64,000 nucleotides of DNA, from positions 496,001-560,000 of the forward strand of contig NZ_JAZGLW010000004.1 of assembly GCF_036409155.1 (NCBI RefSeq), written 5' to 3'. This document shows positions 40,607 to 48,982 of this stretch, one piece after another. Numbering within the stretch: position 1 is the first letter of the stretch; each line of letters opens with the position of its first letter. The notes beneath the pieces are model-generated. The model worked only from the letters and a program-made list of their open reading frames with translations, did not search any database and had not been told where the DNA came from. Position numbers and translations under genes: made by a program. Source of the DNA: Mycobacterium sp. 050128. Lineage in GTDB: Bacteria; Actinomycetota; Actinomycetes; Mycobacteriales; Mycobacteriaceae.

Positions 40607-42697
40607 TCAGTTATCGACTACTTCTTCCGCGGCGGCAGCGACGGCCTCCGCGGTGAAGCCGAATTCACGGAACAATGTCTTGGCGTCGGCAGATTCGCCG
40701 TAGTGCTCGATCGAGACGATCTTCCCGGTGTCGCCGACGAGCTTGTGCCACGGTTGCGCGATGCCCGCCTCGACGGCCACCCGCGCCGAGACCGACGGCG
40801 GGAGCACGCTGTCGCGGTACTCGGCCGACTGGGACTCGAACCATTCGACACAGGGCATCGACACGACCCGAGCGAGGATGTCCTTGTCTGCCAACAGCTT
40901 TGCGGCGTCGACCGCAAGCTGGACCTCGGAGCCGGTGGCGATCAGAACGACGTCGGGTTCGTCGCCGCCCTCGTCACTGAGCACATAGCCACCGCGGGCG
41001 ACGCCCTCGATGTTGGTGCCCTCGAGGACCGGCACGCCCTGGCGGGTCAGGATCAACCCGACCGGTCCGCTTCCGTTACCGCGGGCCAGGATCGTCCGCC
41101 ACGCGTAGGCCGTTTCGTTGGCATCGGCCGGTCGCACCACCGACAGGTTCGGAATCGCCCGCAGTGCCGCGAGGTGCTCGATCGGCTGGTGGGTCGGTCC
41201 GTCTTCGCCCAGGCCGATCGAATCGTGCGTCCATACGTAGATGGTGTCGATGTCCATCAGCGAGGCCAGCCGCACCGCCCCGCGCATGTAGTCGGAGAAC
41301 TGCAAGAACGTTCCGCCGTAGGCACGGGTCGGTCCATGCAGCACGATGCCGGACAGGATGGCGCCCATCGCGTGTTCGCGGATTCCGAAATGCAGGGTGC
41401 GACCGTACCAGTCGGCGGTGTAGTCCTTAGTTGTAATCGACGGTGGGCCAAAGGATTTCACGCCGTCCATGGTGGTGTTGTTGCTGCCGGCCAGGTCGGC
41501 CGAGCCGCCCCACAGCTCGGGGAGTTTGGGTCCCACCGCGGACAGCACCTTGCCGGACGCCGCGCGGGTCGCCAGCGCCTTGGAGCCGGGTTCCCAGTGC
41601 GGGATGTCGGCGTCCCAGCCGTCGGGCAGTTCCTCGGCGGTCAGCCGGTCCAGCAAGGCCTTGCGTTCGGGTTCGCGCTGCGCCCAGGCGTCGAACTCCG
41701 CCTGCCACTTCTCGTGCGCTTCCTTGCCCCGATCCACCAGCTTGCGGGTGTGGGCAATGACCTCGTCGCGGACCTCGAAGGTCTTGTCCGGGTCGAATCC
41801 CAGGATCTTCTTGACCGCGGCGATCTCTTCGTCGCCCAGCGCCGCGCCGTGCGCCTTGCCGGTGTTCATCAGGTTGGGCGCCGGGTAGCCGATGATGGTG
41901 CGCAGCGAGATGAACGACGGCTTGTCGATGACGGCCTTCGCGTTGGCGATGGCCTCTTCGATCCCGACGACGTTCTCGCCGCCCTCGACTTCCTGCACGT
42001 GCCAGCCGTAGGCCCGGTAGCGGGCCGCGGTGTCTTCGCACAGCGCGATGTCCGTGTCGTCCTCGATGGAGATCTGGTTGTGGTCGTAGAACACGATGAG
42101 GTTGCCCAGCTGCTGCACGGCGGCCAGCGACGATGCCTCGGAGGTCACGCCCTCTTCGATGTCCCCGTCCGACGCGATCACGTAGATGTAGTGATCGAAG
42201 GGGCTTTCGCCGGGCGCTGCATCCGGGTCGAACAGTCCGCGCTCGTAGCGTGCCGCCATCGCCATCCCGACGGACGACGCCAAGCCCTGGCCCAGCGGGC
42301 CGGTGGTGATCTCAACACCCTTGGTGTGCCGGAACTCCGGGTGCCCGGGAGTCTTCGAGCCCCAGGTGCGCAGCGACTCGATGTCCGACAGCTCCAGGCC
42401 GAACCCGCCGAGATAGAGCTGCAGGTACAGCGTGAGGCTGCTGTGCCCCGCCGACAACACGAAGCGGTCGCGTCCCAGCCAGTACACGTCGCTGGGATCG
42501 TGGGTCATGGCGCGCTGGAACAGCGTGTAAGCCAGCGGGGCAAGGCTCATCGCGGTCCCGGGGTGGCCATTGCCGACCTTCTGGACCGCGTCGGCGGCCA
42601 GCACCCGCACGGTGTCGACCGCGGTCGAGTCGATCTCGGCCCAGTCGTCAGGGTGGTGGGCTCGGGTCAGCGTAGAGATGTCTTCGAGAGTGGTCAC
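40607..42697 (-). CDS. tkt: Transketolase
   Basis: This thiamine diphosphate enzyme of the non-oxidative pentose phosphate pathway has 696 residues. It shows VGNGHPGTAMSLAPLAYTLF near 40, the diphosphate-binding IASDGDIEEGVTSEASS near 155 with FYDHNQISIEDDT, and the catalytic region THDSIGLGEDGPTHQPIEHL near 480. It starts with GTG and is the first gene of the leftward operon. The ctaB gene is divergent from it across 266 bp. Confidence 0.97.
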   Translation of the reverse strand: MTTLEDISTLTRAHHPDDWAEIDSTAVDTVRVLAADAVQKVGNGHPGTAMSLAPLAYTLFQRAMTHDPSDVYWLGRDRFVLSAGHSSLTLYLQLYLGGFGLELSDIESLRTWGSKTPGHPEFRHTKGVEITTGPLGQGLASSVGMAMAARYERGLFDPDAAPGESPFDHYIYVIASDGDIEEGVTSEASSLAAVQQLGNLIVFYDHNQISIEDDTDIALCEDTAARYRAYGWHVQEVEGGENVVGIEEAIANAKAVIDKPSFISLRTIIGYPAPNLMNTGKAHGAALGDEEIAAVKKILGFDPDKTFEVRDEVIAHTRKLVDRGKEAHEKWQAEFDAWAQREPERKALLDRLTAEELPDGWDADIPHWEPGSKALATRAASGKVLSAVGPKLPELWGGSADLAGSNNTTMDGVKSFGPPSITTKDYTADWYGRTLHFGIREHAMGAILSGIVLHGPTRAYGGTFLQFSDYMRGAVRLASLMDIDTIYVWTHDSIGLGEDGPTHQPIEHLAALRAIPNLSVVRPADANETAYAWRTILARGNGSGPVGLILTRQGVPVLEGTNIEGVARGGYVLSDEGGDEPDVVLIATGSEVQLAVDAAKLLADKDILARVVSMPCVEWFESQSAEYRDSVLPPSVSARVAVEAGIAQPWHKLVGDTGKIVSIEHYGESADAKTLFREFGFTAEAVAAAAEEVVDN

Positions 42698-42963
42698 AGG
42701 CGTCAGTCCTTGGGGTGGCCGTAAACAGAGCGCAGATCAATTCTCACCCTAGTGCGGGAGTGCCAGCGTTTGCAGTGCGGGATTGTGGGTATTCCGCTGC
42801 GCCTGCCGCGGACATGACGCCCAGGCGTCGCAGAGCTTGCGACCAGTGCCGTCGTCGGGAAATTCTGTCTGAATAGACCCTCGAGGCTGGCCGAGGTGAC
42901 AGCGCGGTCTACCATCGTGCGTAGTAGATCCTGCGCCCCGCTGCGACCCCAAGGAGTTATTGC

Positions 42964-43890
42964 GTGAGCGTTCGCGGGCGCCTAGGGCCAACCCGAGCGC
43001 CGAGCCGAATACGCGGCACGGTGCTGGCATACGTGGCGCTGACGAAGCCGCGCGTCATCGAGCTGCTACTGGTCACCGCGATACCCGCGATGCTGCTCGC
43101 CCACCGTGGCACCGTGAACCCGCTGCTGATCCTCGACACGCTGATCGGCGGGATGCTGGCCGCCGGCGGAGCCAACACGCTCAACTGCGTGGCCGACGCC
43201 GACATCGACAAGGTGATGAAGCGGACGGCGCGCCGGCCGCTGGCGCGGGCCGCCGTGCCGACGCGCAACGCCCTGGTATTCGGGTTGGTGCTCACCGCCG
43301 CGTCGTACTTCTGGCTCTGGTGGACGACGAACCTGCTGTCCGGGCTGCTGGCCATGGCGACCGTCGCGTTCTACGTGTTCGTCTACACGCTGCTGCTCAA
43401 GCGCCGCACGTCGCAAAACGTTGTGTGGGGCGGCGCGGCGGGCTGCATGCCGGTGATGATCGGCTGGTCGGCCGTCACCGGCACCATCGGCTGGCCGGCG
43501 CTGGCGATGTTCGCGATCATCTTCTTCTGGACGCCCCCGCACACCTGGGCGCTGGCGATGCGGTACAAGGACGATTACAAAGCGGCCGGTGTTCCGATGC
43601 TGCCCGCCGTTGCGACCGAGCGTCAGGTCACCAAGCAGATCCTGATCTACACGTGGCTGACCGTGCTGGCGACGATGGTGCTGGCGCTTGCCGCCGGCTG
43701 GCTGTACACGGCGGTCGCCGTGGTGGCCGGGGTGTGGTTCCTGGCGATGGCCCACCAGCTCTACGCCGGGGTCCGCGCCGGCGAGCCGGTCAAGCCGCTG
43801 CGGCTGTTCCTGCAATCGAACAACTACCTCGCGGTGGTGTTCTGTGCGCTGGCGGTCGACTCGGTGATCGCGTTGCCGACGCTGCTCTGA
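42964..43890 (+). CDS. ctaB: Protohaem IX farnesyltransferase (haem O synthase)
   Basis: This membrane prenyltransferase of the UbiA family adds farnesyl to haem b for cytochrome oxidase. The 308-residue protein has about nine membrane helices. The two aspartate-rich motifs are present: [20 protein letters not shown] near 78 and [16 protein letters not shown] near 200. The GTG start follows AAGGAGTTATTGC. The partner gene ctaA (haem A synthase) lies 2.3 kb further on the other strand. Confidence 0.95.
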   Translation: MSVRGRLGPTRAPSRIRGTVLAYVALTKPRVIELLLVTAIPAMLLAHRGTVNPLLILDTLIGGMLAAGGANTLNCVADADIDKVMKRTARRPLARAAVPTRNALVFGLVLTAASYFWLWWTTNLLSGLLAMATVAFYVFVYTLLLKRRTSQNVVWGGAAGCMPVMIGWSAVTGTIGWPALAMFAIIFFWTPPHTWALAMRYKDDYKAAGVPMLPAVATERQVTKQILIYTWLTVLATMVLALAAGWLYTAVAVVAGVWFLAMAHQLYAGVRAGEPVKPLRLFLQSNNYLAVVFCALAVDSVIALPTLL

Positions 43891-43911
43891 GCCGGCGCGA
43901 ACCCCATCCGC

Positions 43912-43932
43912 CACTTCGGTACCGCCGAAGTG
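43912..43932 (+). terminator. Hairpin after ctaB
   Basis: CACTTCGG and CCGAAGTG form a perfect 8-bp stem with a 5-base loop, 22 bp after the ctaB stop. It lacks a T-tract but is a plausible transcription end point. Confidence 0.5.
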
Positions 43933-43935
43933 ACC

Positions 43936-43993
43936 ACACGCCTGTTTTCAAATCCGATAGCACATCCGATATCGCATTTGAAGACACGCGTGT
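43936..43993 (+). repeat. 18-bp-arm imperfect inverted repeat
   Basis: ACACGCCTGTTTTCAAAT (43936-43953) and ATTTGAAGACACGCGTGT (43976-43993) pair at 16 of 18 positions around a 22-bp spacer that itself contains CGATA repeats and CGATATCG. The right arm includes a perfect 12-bp palindrome GACACGCGTGTC (43983-43994). The local sequence is AT-richer than its surroundings. It may be a regulatory site for the next gene or a relic of a small mobile element. Confidence 0.7.
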
Positions 43994-44166
43994 CCTGCTC
44001 AGACTGAGGCCACTGTGGCAGCTGTGGCGTAATTCTTGGGATCGGTAGCCGATCGTCGCGCATGTAATGGGCGCGACCGATTTGCATAGCCAAAACCTAT
44101 GCAGCACAAAGAGCGCAGTTCGATACTGACTCTCAGCAGCAAAGCTGCAGAAAAGGACATTGGGCC

Positions 44167-44568
44167 ATGGAACGCATGGGCATCGTAAAGAAAGTGATCG
44201 CCGCGGCGCTGCTGTCGGGCGGGCTGGCGCTATCCGATTTCGGCCTGACCGCGGCCATCGCCGGGGCTCAACCCGGGCCCGTGCCGTTGGATGCCTGGCC
44301 CGGCTGTCCGAACGACCACCCGTCCGGGCCATGTCACTGGTGCCCGGGGCAACCCTTGCCGCCGACCGGTAATCACGTCACCAACCCGGTTGTTTGGGAC
44401 AACAACATTTGCCACACCTACTATTACGTCTACTTCGGGCAAGGCAATGTGGCCCAAAACATTTGGGACGGCGAGAATCCGCCGCCGCCACCTCCACCGC
44501 CGCCGCCGGGTCTGATCAACAAGGACAACTGCCAGCAGATTCTCGGAATCTTCTGCCCTAAGGCCTGA
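44167..44568 (+). CDS. Proline-rich secreted mycobacterial protein
   Basis: This 133-residue protein has an N-terminal signal (GIVKKVIAAALLSGGLALSD, cleavage near IAGAQ). The mature part has six cysteines (PGCPNDHPSGPCHWCPG, NICHTYYY, NCQQILGIFC) and a run of ten prolines after WDGEN. AAAGGA lies about 10 bases before the ATG. I recognise it as a type of small secreted protein seen in mycobacteria but cannot assign a function. The proline run and cysteines suggest a disulfide-stabilised envelope or surface protein. Confidence 0.75.
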   Translation: MERMGIVKKVIAAALLSGGLALSDFGLTAAIAGAQPGPVPLDAWPGCPNDHPSGPCHWCPGQPLPPTGNHVTNPVVWDNNICHTYYYVYFGQGNVAQNIWDGENPPPPPPPPPPGLINKDNCQQILGIFCPKA

Positions 44569-44574
44569 ATTCGC

Positions 44575-45549
44575 CTACGGCAGTAGCACAATCGAGCCCG
44601 TGGTCTTGCGGCCCTGCAGGTCCTGATGGGCGCGGGTCGCTTCGGCCAGCGGATAGCGGCCTCCGATTTCGATGTTGATGGATCCGCCGGCCACCGCCTC
44701 GAACAATTCGTCGGCGCGCCAGTTGAACTCCTGGCCGGTGCGCATGAAGTGCACCAGCGCCGGGCGGGTGAGGAACACCGAACCCGCGGCGTTGAGCCGC
44801 TGCGGATCCACCGGCGGTACCGGCCCGCTGGAAGCGCCGAACAACGCCAGGGTCCCGCGCACGGCCAGGCTGGCCAGACTGGCGTCGAACGTGGTGGCAC
44901 CGACGCCGTCGTACACCGCGGCCGCACCGAGACCTCCGGTGAGTTCACGAATCCGCTGACCGAACTGCGCGGCGTCGTCGGGGTAGGACAGCACCTCGTC
45001 GGCACCGGCCTTCTTGGACATCTCGGCCTTTTCGGGCGTGGAGACGGTGGTGATGACCCGGGCGCCGAGCATGTGTGCCCATTGGGTCAGGATCAGCCCC
45101 ACGCCGCCGGCCCCGGCGTGCACCAGCACCGCGTCACCGGGCTGCACCGGATACACCGACTTGAGCAGGTAGTGCGCCGTCAGACCCTTCAACAGCACCG
45201 AGGCCGCGATCTCGGAGGTGACGCCGTCGGGCACCTTGGCGGTCAAATGTGCTGGCGCAGTAGAGAATTCAGCGTACGCTCCGGACGCGGCCGCGGACAC
45301 CACTCGGTCGCCGACCCGGAAGTCATCGGTTCCCTCGCCGACGGCAGCGACGGTGCCGCACACCTCGGAGCCGAGGACGAACGGCACCTCGCGCGGGTAT
45401 TGCCCGGATCGGAAATACGTGTCAATGAAATTGACGCCGATGGCCTCGGCCTGGATCAGCAGCTCGCCGGGCCCCGGCGAGGGCTGTGATGTCTCGACGT
45501 AACGAAGGACTTCGGGGCCGCCAGTTTCACTGACTTCGATTGCGTGCAT
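44575..45549 (-). CDS. qor: Quinone oxidoreductase (zeta-crystallin family)
   Basis: This 324-residue zinc-free MDR-superfamily NADPH:quinone reductase has the N-terminal GINFID-type substrate block IGVNFIDTYFRSGQYPREV. The NADPH-binding VHAGAGGVGLILTQWAHMLG lies near 140, with GADEVLSYPDD downstream. The start MHAIEVSETGG at 45549 is the conserved one; the frame is open further upstream, but those residues overlap the divergent gene. Starts of the two divergent genes are only 19 bp apart. Confidence 0.93.
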   Translation of the reverse strand: MHAIEVSETGGPEVLRYVETSQPSPGPGELLIQAEAIGVNFIDTYFRSGQYPREVPFVLGSEVCGTVAAVGEGTDDFRVGDRVVSAAASGAYAEFSTAPAHLTAKVPDGVTSEIAASVLLKGLTAHYLLKSVYPVQPGDAVLVHAGAGGVGLILTQWAHMLGARVITTVSTPEKAEMSKKAGADEVLSYPDDAAQFGQRIRELTGGLGAAAVYDGVGATTFDASLASLAVRGTLALFGASSGPVPPVDPQRLNAAGSVFLTRPALVHFMRTGQEFNWRADELFEAVAGGSINIEIGGRYPLAEATRAHQDLQGRKTTGSIVLLP

Positions 45550-45554
45550 GTGGA

Positions 45555-45560
45555 TATCAT
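45555..45560 (+). promoter_or_regulatory. -10 box for the rightward gene at 45569
   Basis: TATCAT lies 8 bases before the ATG at 45569. On the other strand CATGAT lies 6 bases before the qor ATG. The two -10-like boxes overlap in a back-to-back leaderless arrangement. Confidence 0.45.
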
Positions 45561-45572
45561 GCCCGGGCATGA
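45557..45572 (+). promoter_or_regulatory. 16-bp palindrome between divergent start codons
   Basis: TCATGCCCGGGCATGA is a perfect 16-bp palindrome that includes the ATG of the rightward gene. It lies within the 19-bp gap between the qor start (45549) and that gene (45569). A regulator bound here would block both. Confidence 0.6.
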
Positions 45573-46216
45573 AGCTTGCCCGCCCGGACGTCTTCCACCC
45601 CCGCATTGTGCTGGCCGGATGTCGGCGCCACCCCGACGATGCCGGCCTGGTATCCGCGTTACGAACGCGGGGCCTGCACGCTCGCTGGCTGGAGTGGGAT
45701 GACCCGGAAACCGTCGCCGCCGACCTCGTGATCCTGCGCGAAACCGTGGACGCCGACCGGCGCGACGAGTTCCTCGCCTGGACCCGCCGCGTCAAGAACC
45801 TGCTGAATCCGCCCGCGGTGGTCGCCTGGAATCTCGATGCGCGGTACTTGGATGACATCGCGAAAGCCGGTGTGCCAACGCTGCCGGGCGCGCCGGCACA
45901 GTCGGTGTTGATCTTCTTCGGTGGGCAACAGTCCCACGCTTGGCCGGTCGAGCCGGAGTTCGAGACATGGGACCTCGGTGACGCGGCGATCGCGGCGGCG
46001 GCCGCACACGCCGATATCCGCACCAGCGAACTGCTCTACGCGCGCGTCGATGTCAGCGACGGACGGGTGACCGCACTCGATGTGGTGGCGCCGTCGCTGG
46101 GCTGGGAACAGCTGGACGCCGGGGCACGCGAGCTGGCCCAGCGCGCGTTCGCCCTGGCCGTGGAATCAGCCTGCGAGCGGCTCGGGCTCGGCCCGTTCTC
46201 GCATCGAGGCCCATAG
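45569..46216 (+). CDS. ATP-grasp-like protein lacking the central domain (Rv1455-like)
   Basis: This 215-residue protein has the preATP-grasp domain usually found at the front of glutathione-synthetase-like enzymes (RIVLAGCRRHPDDAGLVSAL, DLVILRETVDADRRDEFLAW, NLLNPPAVVAWNLDARYLDD). After AGVPTLPG it jumps to QSVLIFFGGQQSHAWPVEPE, which resembles the late ATP-grasp strand seen after the nucleotide-binding subdomain in relatives. About 80 residues with the ATP-binding lysines seem to be missing. It may be a non-catalytic remnant. Its last 51 bp overlap the end of ctaA on the other strand. Confidence 0.7.
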   Translation: MKLARPDVFHPRIVLAGCRRHPDDAGLVSALRTRGLHARWLEWDDPETVAADLVILRETVDADRRDEFLAWTRRVKNLLNPPAVVAWNLDARYLDDIAKAGVPTLPGAPAQSVLIFFGGQQSHAWPVEPEFETWDLGDAAIAAAAAHADIRTSELLYARVDVSDGRVTALDVVAPSLGWEQLDAGARELAQRAFALAVESACERLGLGPFSHRGP

Positions 46217-47119
46217 CGCCGCGGTCGCGGCGGTGCACGCCGCGGCACCCGCGACGTGGATGGCGACCAGGGTGGCGGGGACGCCGGTGAAGTACTGCGT
46301 GGTGCCGACGGCCGCCTGTAAGCACACCAGCCCGAGCAGCACCCCCAGCCGCAGCAGGATCGGCCGCGCCGCGCGGATCGCCAGCAGCCCGAAGCCCAGC
46401 CCGACCAACAGCGCGAGATAGGCGACCAAGAGCGAGGAATGCATATGCACCAGCGTGGTGACCTCGACTTTCAGCCGCGGCACGGTCCGGCTGGGACTGC
46501 GGTCTCCCGCATGCGGCCCGGCCGCGGTGACCAGCGTGCCGGTGATCAGCAGCACCGCCAGGTTCACCCCGGTCAGCGCCGTGAGCAGGCGCAGCGGCCT
46601 GGCCACCCGCTCGCGCACGACGCCGTCGTCCGGCTCGCCGATCTTGACGTAGAGCAGCACCGACAGCCACACCATCGACATCGACACGAGCAGATGGATG
46701 GCTACCGTCCACCACAGCAGCCCGGTGCGCACGGTGATGCCGCCGATCACGGCCTGCACCACCGTCGACACCGGCATCAGCCAGGCGTAGATCAGCACCT
46801 CGAGCCGCCGGCGGGCCCGGTATACCGCCAGCACAGCCAGCGCCGCGGTGACCACGACCGCGAGGCTCAACAGCCGGTTGCCGAACTCGACGGCCTGATG
46901 CACTTGCGGCACCTCGGCGACCGCGACCGGGACGAAACTGCCCGGGAAACACTGCGGCCAGGTGGGGCAACCCAGTCCCGACGCGGTGACCCGAACGATT
47001 GAACCGGTGACCGCTATGCCGCCCTGAGAAACGACCACGGCGGCGGCGATGATCCGCTGGACCCGCAGGCTGGGGTCGGGGAGCAGGTCCACCAACCGCA
47101 TCAGCACTCGTCTTACCAC
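46166..47119 (-). CDS. ctaA: Haem A synthase
   Basis: This membrane enzyme converts haem O to haem A for the aa3 oxidase. About 317 residues hold eight membrane helices and the conserved haem-ligand histidines, visible in QVHQAVEFGNRLLS, AIHLLVSMSMVW, HMHSSLLVAYLAL and AIHVAGAAA. The CPTWPQC loop near 46 carries the paired cysteines of actinobacterial CtaA. The start is uncertain: the GTG at 47119 is my choice, while the frame is open to a TTG at 47137 and an ATG lies at 47101. Confidence 0.93.
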   Translation of the reverse strand: MVRRVLMRLVDLLPDPSLRVQRIIAAAVVVSQGGIAVTGSIVRVTASGLGCPTWPQCFPGSFVPVAVAEVPQVHQAVEFGNRLLSLAVVVTAALAVLAVYRARRRLEVLIYAWLMPVSTVVQAVIGGITVRTGLLWWTVAIHLLVSMSMVWLSVLLYVKIGEPDDGVVRERVARPLRLLTALTGVNLAVLLITGTLVTAAGPHAGDRSPSRTVPRLKVEVTTLVHMHSSLLVAYLALLVGLGFGLLAIRAARPILLRLGVLLGLVCLQAAVGTTQYFTGVPATLVAIHVAGAAACTAATAALWASMRERAEPEPLAG

Positions 47120-47249
47120 CGCCCGATCGTAAGCCAATGAAAACTACAAAATGTAGTAGGGCTGCCGGCGCCGAGGCGGTAAATCGCAGGCCTGCCTCGG
47201 CGTGTCGGCTGCGTGGTGGCGGTGTCGGGGGCGGCCCAAGGGCCACCGC

Positions 47250-48035
47250 TCAGGTGAACCGGAACCAGCGCAGCGCGCCCAGCGCGGCGACCGCGCCCCA
47301 CACGGCCAGGACGACGACGCCGAACCAGTCGACCGACAGTGTCATCGCCTGCGACAGCGCCTCGGTCAGCGCGCCGGACGGGGTGAGCCGGGCCGCCCAT
47401 TTGACCGCGGTCGGGATCATGTTCGTCTCGAGGGTGAGTGCGCCCAGCCCGGCGAAGACGAACCACATCAAGTTGGCGACCGCGAGGACGATCTCGGCGC
47501 GCAGCGTGCCACCGAGCAGCAGGCCGAGTGCGGTGAAGGCGGCGGTGCCCAGCGCGATGACGGCCGCGCCCAGCACAAGAGCCAGCGGTGCGGGCCGCCA
47601 GCCCAGCGCAAAACCGATGGCGCCCAGGATGATTGCCTGCAGAAACACGACGGTGATCACGGCCAGGGATTTGCCGGCGATAATGCCCCAGACCGGAAGT
47701 GGAGTGGCCCCAAGCCGTTTCAAAGCCCCATACCTGCGGTCGAACGCGATCGCGATCGCCTGCCCGGTGAATGCCGTCGAAATCAGAGCCAGCGCCATGA
47801 TGGCCGGCACGAACGCCGCGGCGCGGTTGTGGCCGAATGAGCCGAACGGCAGCAGCGTCAGCCCGACCAGCAGCGTGATCGGGATGAACATCGTCAGCAG
47901 CAGCTGTTCTCCGTTGCGCAGCAACAGCTTCAGCTCCAGCCCGAACTGGGCGGCCAGCATTTTCGGCACGGCGCTGGGACGCGGATCGGGGGTGAAGGTT
48001 CCGGGCGGAAACGCCGGGGTGTTGGTGTCGGTCAC
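47250..48035 (-). CDS. ABC-2 type transporter permease (Rv1457c-like)
   Basis: This 261-residue ABC-2 permease begins VTDTNTPAFPPGTFTPDPRP and has six membrane helices (for example QLLLTMFIPITLLVGLTLLP and VIALGTAAFTALGLLLGGTL). The GTG at 48035 overlaps the ATPase stop by 4 bases. A longer frame reaching 48617 is a shadow of the ATPase gene. With the ATPase it forms a complete exporter of the daunorubicin-resistance type. The substrate is unknown, and coupling to mptB suggests an envelope glycolipid. Confidence 0.9.
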   Translation of the reverse strand: MTDTNTPAFPPGTFTPDPRPSAVPKMLAAQFGLELKLLLRNGEQLLLTMFIPITLLVGLTLLPFGSFGHNRAAAFVPAIMALALISTAFTGQAIAIAFDRRYGALKRLGATPLPVWGIIAGKSLAVITVVFLQAIILGAIGFALGWRPAPLALVLGAAVIALGTAAFTALGLLLGGTLRAEIVLAVANLMWFVFAGLGALTLETNMIPTAVKWAARLTPSGALTEALSQAMTLSVDWFGVVVLAVWGAVAALGALRWFRFT

Positions 48036-48982
48036 GATCGTAACTTCCTGCCGGTGAGCTCCAGGAACACATCTTCGAGACTGCGTTGCTCTACCCGCAT
48101 ATCGGTTGCCAGCACATCGATTTGGGCGCACCACGCCGTCACGGTCGCCAGCACCTGCGGGTCGACCGGGCCCTCGACCAGGTACTCGCCCGGGGTCACC
48201 TCGGTGGTCTTGTAGTCCTCCGGCAGCGCAGAAGCCAACAGCGACAAGTCGAGTCGCGGCGGCGCGGTGAACCGCACCTGGTCTTTCGCGCCGGAGCGCA
48301 TCAGCTCCGCCGGCGTGCCTTCGGCGACCGTCGCCCCCCGGTCGATGATCACGATCCGGTCGGCGAGCTCCTCGGCCTCCTTGAGCTGGTGCGTGGTCAG
48401 CACCACCGTCACGCCGTCGCGGCGCAACGCGTCGATCAGTTCCCACACCAAGAGCCGGGCATGCGCGTCCATGCCGGCGGTGGGCTCGTCGAGGAACACC
48501 AGTTCCGGACGGCCGACCAGCGCGCAGGCCAGCGCGAGCCGTTGCTGCTGTCCGCCCGAGAGTCGCCGGTACGTGGTGCGGGCGGCATCGGTGAGGCCCA
48601 GGGTCGCCAGCAGCCACTGCGGGTCCAGCGGGTCGGCGGCGTAAGAAGCCACCAGGTCCAGCATTTCGCCGGCGCGCGCGGCCGGGTACCCGCCGCCGCC
48701 CTGCAGCATCACCCCGATACGCGCGCGCAACCTGGTGTTGTCGGCGACCGGGTCCAGGCCCAGCACCTCGATCGTGCCGGCGTCGGGGCGGACGAAGCCC
48801 TCACACATCTCGACCGTGGTCGTCTTGCCGGCGCCGTTGGGCCCCAGCAGGGCCAGCACCTCCGCGGCGCGCACTTCGAGATCGAGATTGGCGACGGCGG
48901 TCGTCGAGCCGTAGTGCTTACTCACCCCGCGCAGCCGCACCACTGTTTCGGGGGCTTGGGGGTCTAGGGGACCCGAACTCAC
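48032..48982 (-). CDS. ABC transporter ATP-binding protein (Rv1458c-like)
   Basis: This 316-residue ATPase has the Walker A LLGPNGAGKTTTVEMCEG near 43, signature RLSGGQQQRLALA near 139, Walker B ELVFLDEPTAGMD near 160 and the H-loop TTHQLKEAEE. The C-terminal extension (LVEGPVDPQVLATVTAWCAQ) is like that of DrrA-type drug and lipid exporters. The GTG start overlaps the mptB stop and its stop overlaps the permease start, so the three genes are one coupled unit. Confidence 0.93.
   Translation of the reverse strand: MSSGPLDPQAPETVVRLRGVSKHYGSTTAVANLDLEVRAAEVLALLGPNGAGKTTTVEMCEGFVRPDAGTIEVLGLDPVADNTRLRARIGVMLQGGGGYPAARAGEMLDLVASYAADPLDPQWLLATLGLTDAARTTYRRLSGGQQQRLALACALVGRPELVFLDEPTAGMDAHARLLVWELIDALRRDGVTVVLTTHQLKEAEELADRIVIIDRGATVAEGTPAELMRSGAKDQVRFTAPPRLDLSLLASALPEDYKTTEVTPGEYLVEGPVDPQVLATVTAWCAQIDVLATDMRVEQRSLEDVFLELTGRKLRS

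Noticed and set aside
39668..42724. A 1018-codon open frame on the + strand across tal and tkt
   Set aside because: It is exactly antisense to well-supported tal and tkt genes. GC-rich DNA leaves long shadow frames, and its protein lacks any recognisable domain.
43824..44093. An 89-residue - strand ORF across the end of ctaB and the inverted repeat
   Set aside because: It runs antisense into ctaB and through the structured element, without a ribosome binding site or a recognisable domain.
44491..44520. CCG-rich repeat in the proline-rich gene as a microsatellite
   Set aside because: It is simply the codon run for ten prolines with mixed CCG, CCA and CCT, so it is not a pure tandem repeat.
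47250..48617. A 455-residue permease fused to an N-terminal extension
   Set aside because: The extension is a shadow of the ATPase gene. The GTG at 48035 overlapping the ATPase stop gives the normal 261-residue permease.
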